Shown here: in pieces, positions 1 through 9,100 of the stretch
Position numbering within the stretch: the first letter of the stretch is position 1
Layout of the letters: every line of letters begins with the position of its first letter
NCBI GenBank assembly: GCA_009780955.1
Contig: WQZB01000006.1
Span: forward strand, 38,516-102,515
DNA: 64,000 nt
Direction: 5' to 3'
Source: Polyangiaceae bacterium
GTDB lineage: Bacteria; Myxococcota_A; Polyangia; Polyangiales; Polyangiaceae
The notes under the pieces: generated by a model
What the model was told of the DNA's origin: nothing
Databases searched by the model: none
Seen by the model: only the letters and a program-made list of their open reading frames with translations
Translations under genes and position numbers: made by a program

Positions 1-106
1 AAATCGCTCGCGCAAGCGACGATCAACGCCACCACAACATCGCCCGCTCTGATAGCTTGGTTGCCTCCGTTTGGGCGTGTCGGTCTTGGGATAACCGAGG
101 AAATCA

Positions 107-3100
107 ATGGACCTGCAGGAACGTCTTACGCAGCTCGAAAACGTTCGTGATTGGCAGGGGCTCGTCGAAGAGCTCGAAAAAGCAATTCAGAGTGCCAGTG
201 CCAACGACGCGAAAGCGAGCTTTCATCTGCGACTCGGCCAAGTTCTCGAGCAGAAATTCCTGGCAGTCGTAAAGGCCCTCAAGCATTTCAATGACGCATA
301 CAAGCTCAATCCTGCACTGATGGTGAGCTTGGACGCGGGGCGTGCCGTCTGCTGGTCACTCGGCAAACTGCCAATGGTGCACAAGCTGCTCGAGATGGAG
401 TTGCGCACCGTCAAAGAAGGGCCACAAGCAACTGCGTTGCTCATCGAGCTCGGTGACGTGCTCTGTGATCTCGGCGATTACGACAAGGCTACGAGTACCT
501 ACGCACGTGCGCTTTCGACGAGCGGAGGCAAAAGCGCTTCTGCGCGTGCATGCCTTGAAGACGTGCAGGCCGACAGCGAATCGTGGCAGACGCGTGTATC
601 CGAGCTCACTCGTGCGGCCGATGAAACCGAGTCAGCAGCGGCAAAAAGCCGATTGCTACTGCGTGCGGCGCGCATCATGCGGCGTTTCGCACCGAACGAC
701 ACCGTCCCAATGCTCGAGCGCGCGTATACAGCGGAGCCGTCCAACAAAGAGATCGCAACGCTCTACGAAGGAGCCGTCGCCGAGCTTGGCAAGCTCGGCG
801 AACTTGAAACCCTTCAGACGCAGTTGCTCGAACACGAAAGCGACATCACACGCCGAGCGCGACTGTCGCATATTTTTGGGGCACGCTGGGTAACGCGTCA
901 TCAGAACGTCGACACCGGTTCCAAGTTTCTCGATCAATCGCTTCGTCTCGATCCAGGCAACGTGGCCGCATTTCATTACTTGTGCGACGCCTATGGTCGA
1001 AAGGGCGGCGACTGGGATCGCGTGCTCACGCTCGTGGACGACGCGATTCAACATGCAAGCGATGAACGCAATGCGGCCTTTCTCTTAGGCCAAGCGGGAA
1101 CAATCGCCTGGCGTCAGCTCGGCAACCTGATTCGCGCTCGCGCGCTCTTCACGCGTCTCGGCCAAATCGATCCGTCGCATTGGCTGCTGCGCGCGTTCGA
1201 AGCGCAGATCGGCGAGTCGGTTGCGAGCCAACCCGAGGACGAAGCTGTGCAGGCGGTCATACGACGCGCATCAACGGTGCCGCCTCCACCGAGCACACAG
1301 CTCGTACCAGCGCTCGAACGAGCACCCGAACCAAGCAGTGTTATTACGCCCGCAGAGGTGCGCTCGGAGCCACCGCCGCCTGCGACCGAAGCCCCGATCA
1401 CTGCGCCACCAGTTTCCGCGCCGCCAATCACTGTACCCCCAGTTACTGCGCCGCCGCCTATTTCGTCAGGGCCTTCGGCGGCGTCGGCCTCGGCTGTCAG
1501 CGCAAAACCAGTATCGTCTGTTCCGCCCCCGATCTCGAAGCCCTTAGCAGAAGAAGCGCCTCCGTCTGCTGCCGTATCATCGTCTGCTGACGCCGGCGTC
1601 GATCAACTTGCCGAGCTGCGCGCACTTGCCACCAAGCAAGAAGTGAACAAGCGTTACAACGAATATGTCAAAACGCTTCTCAAGCTTGCGGCGATAGTTC
1701 CTGACGCGTCCGAAAAGGTCGATCTCTACACAAAGGCCGCCGAGCTTTACACAGGCAAGTTTGCAAACCAGGCCGAGGCCGTGAAGGCTTACGAGTCGGT
1801 CCTCGCGATCGATCCGGAGAACCGTGGTGCCATCGACTACCTGCGCCACATGTACGAAAAGCGTAGAGATTGGGAGAAGCTTCTCGGTCTCGAGCGCAAA
1901 GAGGCAGAGCGCCTCGAAGGCGACGAGCGCGCTCGCAAGCTTTTTGAGATCGCAAAGCTTGCAAGCGAGCGTGTGAAAAAGCCCGACATTTGCATTGAGC
2001 TCTGGTCGCAGGTGCTCGATAGCGATCCTTCCAACGCCGAAGCGCTAGGTGCCCTTGGTGGCCTTTACGAGCGAAGCAAAGAGTTTAATAAGCTTGTTAT
2101 TGTTCTCGAGAAGCAAGCTGAAGTCACCTACGACTCGTCGGCCAAGATCCAAATTCTCACCAAGCTTGGCACTGTTTATGGCGATCGTTTGAACAACGAT
2201 GAAGGTGCGGTGAGCGCCTGGCGCCAACTCCTCGCGCTCGATCCAAACGATCGTAAGGCGCAGGAGGCGCTCAAGAAGAAGTACCTTGCGCTCGGTCGTT
2301 GGGACGATCTCGAAGTTTTCTATGCCGAAACAGGCAAGTGGGACGAGTTCATTCGGGTTCTCGAGCAGCAAGAAGCAAAAGAAGTATCGCCCAGCGCCAA
2401 GATTGGCCTTCTGTTCAAGATTGCCGAACTCTGGGCAGATAAAAAAAGCAAGAGCGATCGCGCGGCACGCGCGTACGAGAAAGTTCTCGAACTCGACGCA
2501 TCGAGTTTGCGAGCCGCCGAAGCCCTCATTCCAATTTACTCGCATACAGGCAATTCGAAGGCGCTCGCGAACGCCATCGAAGTCAAACTTGGCCACGAAG
2601 AATTCGACCACGGAAAGCTCGCTCTTTTGCGCGAGGTTGCTGCCCTTTACGAGGGCAAAGTCAAAGAACCGCAGAAGGCATTTGCACGCTACTTGTCGGC
2701 ATTCGAACTCTTTCCGTCCGACGAGCAGGCCACCTTGGACGTCGAGCGCGCTGCCAAAGCAACCGGGAGGTGGCCCGAAGTAGAAGTCGCGTACCGCACC
2801 GCAATCGATCAAGCCGCAGATTCGGGCGACACGTCACTCGCCATCACACTACGCCTCAAGCTCGGTCGCGTTCTCGTCGAGGAGATGAAACACGTCGATC
2901 CAGCGCTTGAAGTGTACCGTGCCGTCTACGACGCAGACAGCGAGAACGTCGTCGCGCTTGCGGCGCTCGAGCGCCTTTACCGTGCAACCGAGCGCTACGC
3001 CGATCTGCTCGGCATCTACGAGAAACGTCGCGATCTGGTGCCTGATCAAGGCGAAAAGAAGCAAATCAGTTACGAGATTGCGAAGCTTTACGAAACCGAA

Positions 3101-6100
3101 GTCAAAGATCTCGATCGCGCCATCGACACGTACCGTGGCGTGCTCGACGACGAACCAACCGACAGCCGCGCACTTTCCGCTCTCGATCTGCTCTACGAAA
3201 AGCTCGAACGCTGGGAGCCGTACGTCGACACTCTGCGCCGGCGAATCGAGCTCGATGCGACCGAGCAAGAACTCATCGATCTCAAGTTCCGACTTGGTCG
3301 AACGCTCGAGCAGCACATTGGCGACGTTGCTGGCGCCCTCGACAACTACCGCGAGATCCTCTTCCTCGACGCGCAGCACGAAGGTGCACGCGAGGCTCTC
3401 GAGGCTTTGCTTGCGAATGACCAGCTGCGTGGGCAAGCAGCCGCCATTCTCGAGGACATCTACGAAGACCGTGGGGACTGGTCAAAGCTTCTCACGGCGC
3501 TCGACATCCTCAGCGAAAACGAAGTCGATCCAGACAAGCGAGTCGCCCTTTTCCGCAAGATTGCCCGCGTATCGAGCGATATGCTCACCGACCACGCGCG
3601 CGCATTCAAGGCGCTCGCATCCGCGTTGCGCGAGCAGCCGCACCACGCCCAAGCGCGTGCCGAGCTCGAGCGCATCGCGGAGATCTCGGCTACCTGGAAG
3701 GTGCTCACCGAGCTCTACGAGCAGATCGCCGAAAGCCTCACGGACGCCAAGCTTGCGCGTTCCTACTGGATGCGTTCGGCGCAAATCGAGGATCAAGAAC
3801 TTGGTCTGGTCGATGAGGCAGCGACTGGCTACGTCCGCGTCTTGTCACTCGACCCGGCCGATGGCGAAGCCCTCGATGCTCTCGAGGCGCTCTTCGTTCG
3901 CACACAGCGTTGGACCGACCTCATTGGCGTCATGGAACGCCGTATCGATCAAACGACCGATGGTCATCGCCGCGAGGCGCTCTACGTGCAAATGGCACGC
4001 ATCTACGATCAGGAGCTCGGTCGGCCGGACGACGCAGTCAATGCCTACAAGCGCGTCTTGTCACTCGACCCCACGAGCCAGACAGCACTCGGCGCTCTCG
4101 ACGCTCTCTTTACGCGTCAGCACATGTGGGCTGATCTCGCTGAAAATCTCGACGCACAGCTCGCGCTCGCAACCGACGACAGCGCACAGCTCGCACTCAT
4201 CCTTCGCCTCGCGTCGCTGCGCGAGACCGAGATGTCGGAGATCGAGCAGGCCATCGAAGGCTACCGCTCGGTGCTCGAGCGCGACGTCTCAAACACCCAA
4301 GCGCTCACGGCGCTCGAACGTCTGGGCCGCGATCCGAACCACGAGCTCGTCATCGCCGACTTGCTCGAGCCGCTCTACCGCCAAATCGGCGACTACGAAA
4401 AGCTCATTGGCGTGCACGAAGTGCAGGTGCGTCGAGCAGACGATGCCTCGCGGCGTGTCGAACTCCTGCATCAAATCGCGCAGCTCTACGAAGACTCCGC
4501 GGCCGATCTCGACAGCGCATTCGCAACCATCGCGCGAGCGCTGAAGGAAGACCCAGGCAACGAAGTCACCCAGCGGCAGATCGACCGCGTGGCCCGCGCT
4601 ACGGGCCGTTTCACCGATCTCGCGCAAGTCTATCGCCAGCTTGCAGGCGAGATCTCCGACACCCGACTTGCGAGCCTGCTTTTCATGATCAGCGCGCACA
4701 TCTACGAAGCCGACATTGGCGACGTGGACACGGCGATTGCGCTCTACCGGCGGGTTCTCGAAATTGATTCGGCGCACCTCGCGGCAGCCGAGTCGCTCGA
4801 GCGACTCTTCCGCCAGACCGAGCGCTACGAGGAACTGTCCTTCATTCTGCAGCGCAAAGCCGACATTCTCGACGACTCTGTCGGCAAGAAAAACGCGCTT
4901 TTCCAGGCCGCCGCCATCGAGGAAGACGTTCTCGAACAGCCCGAAGCTGCAATTGCAGTCTACAAGAAAGTGCTCGAGATCGACGAAGACGAGGTCCGCG
5001 CCCTCGATGCTCTCAGCAAGCGCTATCTTGGCTTGTCGCGCTGGCACGATCTGCTCGCGGTCTACTCGAAGAAAGCCGATCTCGTCGCGGACTCCGCCGA
5101 GAAGAAGCGCATCTACTACCAGGTTGGCGGCGTTTACGAGCGCGAGCTCAACGATGTTCCACTCGCGATCGGCACCTACCAAACGATCCTCGAACTCGAT
5201 CCAGACGATCGCAAGGCGCTCTCGCGTCTCGACGTGCTCTACGAGCAGGCGCAGAACTGGCCAGAGCTTCTTGGGATTCTCACGCGCGAAAGCGAGATGT
5301 GCGAGACCCCGAACGAGGCCATCGTTTTTCAGTATCGCATCGCGGAGCTTTACGACAAGCGTCTCGACGACGTTCCACGTGCCATCGAGCTCTATCGCGA
5401 AATCCTCCAGCGTCAGGATCATGAGCCAACGCTTCGCGCCCTCGAAGATCTGAAAAGCGGCGACAAAGAACCGCTTGGGGCAGCGGCTGTACTCGAACCC
5501 GTGTACGAGGCGGCGAGCGACTGGTCGCGCCTCATCAGCGTGCACGAGGTACAGGTGCGTCATGCGTCGGATGCCTTTGCGCAAGTCGACCTGTTGCACC
5601 GCATCGCGCGTCTCTATGAAGATGCGCTCGACGACCACGCAAGCGCGTTCGATACGTACGCGCGGGCGCTTACGCTCGACAACGGCAACGAGGCAACACT
5701 GCAAAGTCTCGAGCGCCTCGCGATGGTGGTCAACCGTTGGCCCGAGGTTGCCAAACTCTACGACGCGGAGCTCGACAAGTTGACCGATGCGCCCGAGCGC
5801 TTCGTGGAGCTCGCCCTGCGCACAGCGCAGATCTTCGACGTTCAACTCGACGACGTGGGCAGTGCCATCGATCACTACCGCCGTGTGATCGAAGTCGAGC
5901 CCGACAACCAAACGGCAGTTCGTTCGCTCGATCGACTTTACGTGCAAACCGAGCGCTGGTCCGATCTCGTCGTCATTCTCGAGCGTGAGGCTGAAATTGG
6001 CCAAAGTGCCGACGAGATCCTCGAGTTCAAGTATCGGCTTGGTGAGGTGCAGCGCCTCCGCTTGTCGAATCTCGACGGGGCGATCAACGCATACCGCGAC

Positions 6101-9100
6101 GTTCTCAACGCCGCGCCGGACCACACCCGCACTCTCGCAGCACTCGAAGGACTCTTCGCTGCCGGGACCAAGCAAGTCGAGATCGCCGAAATCCTCGAAC
6201 CTCTCTACCGAGGAGCCGGGGAGTGGGAGAAGCTCGTCAGCGTCTACGAAGCGCAACTCGCGCATACCGAAGGGCAAGACGAACGCCTCCAGGCATACTT
6301 TCGCATTGCCGATCTCTACGAGGACAAGCTCGTCGATCCGGTCCAAACGCTTGCAGTTTACATACGTGCGCTCAAAGAGTTCCCGCTCGATGAAAAATCG
6401 GGGGAAGAGTCGCCGCGGCTTGCCGGTTCCATCGACGGCGGTTGGGAGACGCTCGCGAACGCCTATGCCGACATTCTCGATATGCGCCACGACGCAACCG
6501 TTCAGCGCACGATCGGGCGACGACTTGCCAAGACATTCGAAGACGAGCTCGGGGACATCGACAAGGCAATCGAGACGTATCGCTACGTCTTGACCGTCGA
6601 GGCTCTTGATTCCGAAGCGCTTGCCAATCTCGACCGCATCTATCTGTCAATCGAAGCATGGGCAGATCTTGCTGCGGTTCTCGAGATGCGGGTAAAGGCG
6701 GAGTCGGCCGATCTCGATCTCGTCGATCTCTACGCGCGTCTCGGTGAAGTCTACGAGACGCGTCTCGGTGACATTCCGAACGCGACGATTGCATACCGCA
6801 AGATCTTCGATGGTCTCGACAAAACCCACGACGGAGCCGTGCAGGCACTTGCGCGTATCTATGCCGAGAGCCGCGCGTGGGCGGAACTCAACACGGTGTA
6901 CGAACGAGAGCTCGAAAATGCGTCGGGCGACGTTGCGGAAGCCGAGATTCGAGCGCGTATCGCGAACCTTGCCTCCGAGCACCTGAACGATCCGGCTCGT
7001 GCGATCGACACGTGGAAAGTCGTGCTCGATCTGCGCGGTGAAGATCCAGAAGCTCTCGGGGCCTTGTCGAACCTCTACGAGTCGCGAGAGGCATGGAGTG
7101 AGCTCGTGGACATTCTCGAGCGCCAGTACGACATCGCAGAGGCCGACGAAGATCGCGTGAACATCCTTTCGCGACGCGCTCATACGTTCGATCTGCGCTT
7201 GTCTCAAGACGACCGTGCGCTCGAGGACTGGACTCGCGTGCTCGACATCGATTTCGCGAACCTCATGGCTCTGCGTGCCGTTGCTGTCATTCGGCGCCGG
7301 CTGGGCGACCCTCACGAGCTCGTTGCGGCGCTCCACCAGATGGTCGACCGCGCGTCATCGCTCTTCGACGGCGAGGAACTCCAAGAGATCTTCCGCGAGC
7401 TAGGCAAGGTCTATGGCGAGGCGCTTGGTCAGCCCTACGACGCGGCCGATGCATGGCGCAAGCTTCTCGAAGTGGGTCCAGACTTCGAAGCCATGGATGC
7501 CCTCGAAGGCATCTACCGCGGTCAGGAGCAGTGGTCGGATGTCGTCGACGTCAAGATGCAACGCGCGGCGGTATTGGGCGATCCGGCTGCGAAGATCGAG
7601 CAATACCGTCAGGTCGCCGAGCTATGGCGCGACACGGTCGAAGAGCCAGACAAGGCGACAACGGCTTGGCAAAAGATCATCGAGGTTGATGCCTCACACG
7701 ACGAAGCATTCGACGAACTCGAGAAGCTGCACACGGACGCATCGCGCTGGGAGCCGCTCATCGAGCTTTATCTCGGGCGACTCGAAACGCGCACGTCAAC
7801 AGCGGACAGAACGGATCTTCTTCGTCGCATTGCTCGCGTTTACGAAGAAAATCTCGACGACAGGAACCAGGCCTTCGACGCGCTGATCATCGCACTCGAG
7901 GAGAACTTCCACGATCGCGAAACGGCCAAGTATCTCGAGCGAATGGCGCAGGCGACGGGTCGCTGGGGTGAAGTGATCCAAAAGGCGAATGCGTGGCTGG
8001 CGCAGCAAACCGAGGCCCCGGAGAAGATCCGCCTCTGTCTGCTTCTCGCGAAGTGGTACAGCGAGGACTTGGGGCACCCGGAGTACGCGCAGCCCTACTA
8101 CCGGCAGATCGTCGAGCTCGATCCGAACAACGTCGGTGCGCTGCGCCAGTTCGGGCAGCTTCATCGGAAAAATGGCAGCTGGCGCGAGCTTTGGGACACG
8201 CTTACGCGCGCCCTTGATGTGGCCGTGTTGGACGTCGATCGCAAAGAGCTCCAAACCGAGCTCGGCGAGCTGCTCGACAGCCACTTGGGCCAGACGGATC
8301 AGGCAATCTCATATTTCCAACGTGCCCTTGAAGTCGATCCGCAGTTCATTCCCGCCATAGAAAACCTCGAACGCATCTTCGCGGCGCGCGGGCAGAACAA
8401 AGATCTCGTCGACATCCTCACGCGCAAGGTGCCTGCTCTCACCGAGCCCGCGGACATTGCAGCCACCAAGCTTCGCATCGCAGGTCTGTACGAGCTCGCG
8501 CCTGACGCCCAGCGTGCAGCGCAAACGTATCGCGAAGTCGTCGAGATCGAACCGACCAACATCCAGGGGCTACGTGGCCTGACGCGCGTGTACCAGACCC
8601 TCGAGCAGTGGGTCGATCTCGTTGGTGTTCTCGAAGCGCAGCTCGAGGTCGTTTCCTCCGAGCGTGAGCGCATCGATATTCTGATGCAGCTCGCAGGGCT
8701 TCACGAAGAGCAATTCCGCAAGCCCGATGTGGCTGCGGCTCGCCTCGAGCAGGTGCTCGAAATCGATCCAAACCACGAGGAAGCGTACGTTGCGCTCGAA
8801 CGCTGCTATCGCAAGCTGCGTCAGTGGGACGAGCTCATCAGCGTATACGAGCGTCACATTTCGGCAACGCTCGACCGCAAGACAAAGACCGATTTGTATG
8901 GGGCGATTGCCCAAGTTTACGCCGACGAGATCCAAGACACCGAGCACGCCATCGATGCCTACAAGAACATCGTAGATCTCGACGATGCAAACCTGCCTGC
9001 GCTCGAAGCGTTGTCGAAGCTTTATGACAAGCTCGACGACGCCGCGCAGTCCATCGACTACATGACGCGCGTCGCCGAGCTGACGCAGGACGAAAAGCAG

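Noticed and set aside
4289..6490. 733-codon ORF antisense to the giant TPR gene
   Set aside because: Long antisense frames are expected in GC-rich repetitive coding sequence. The product has no recognisable domain, and the sense frame is clearly coding.
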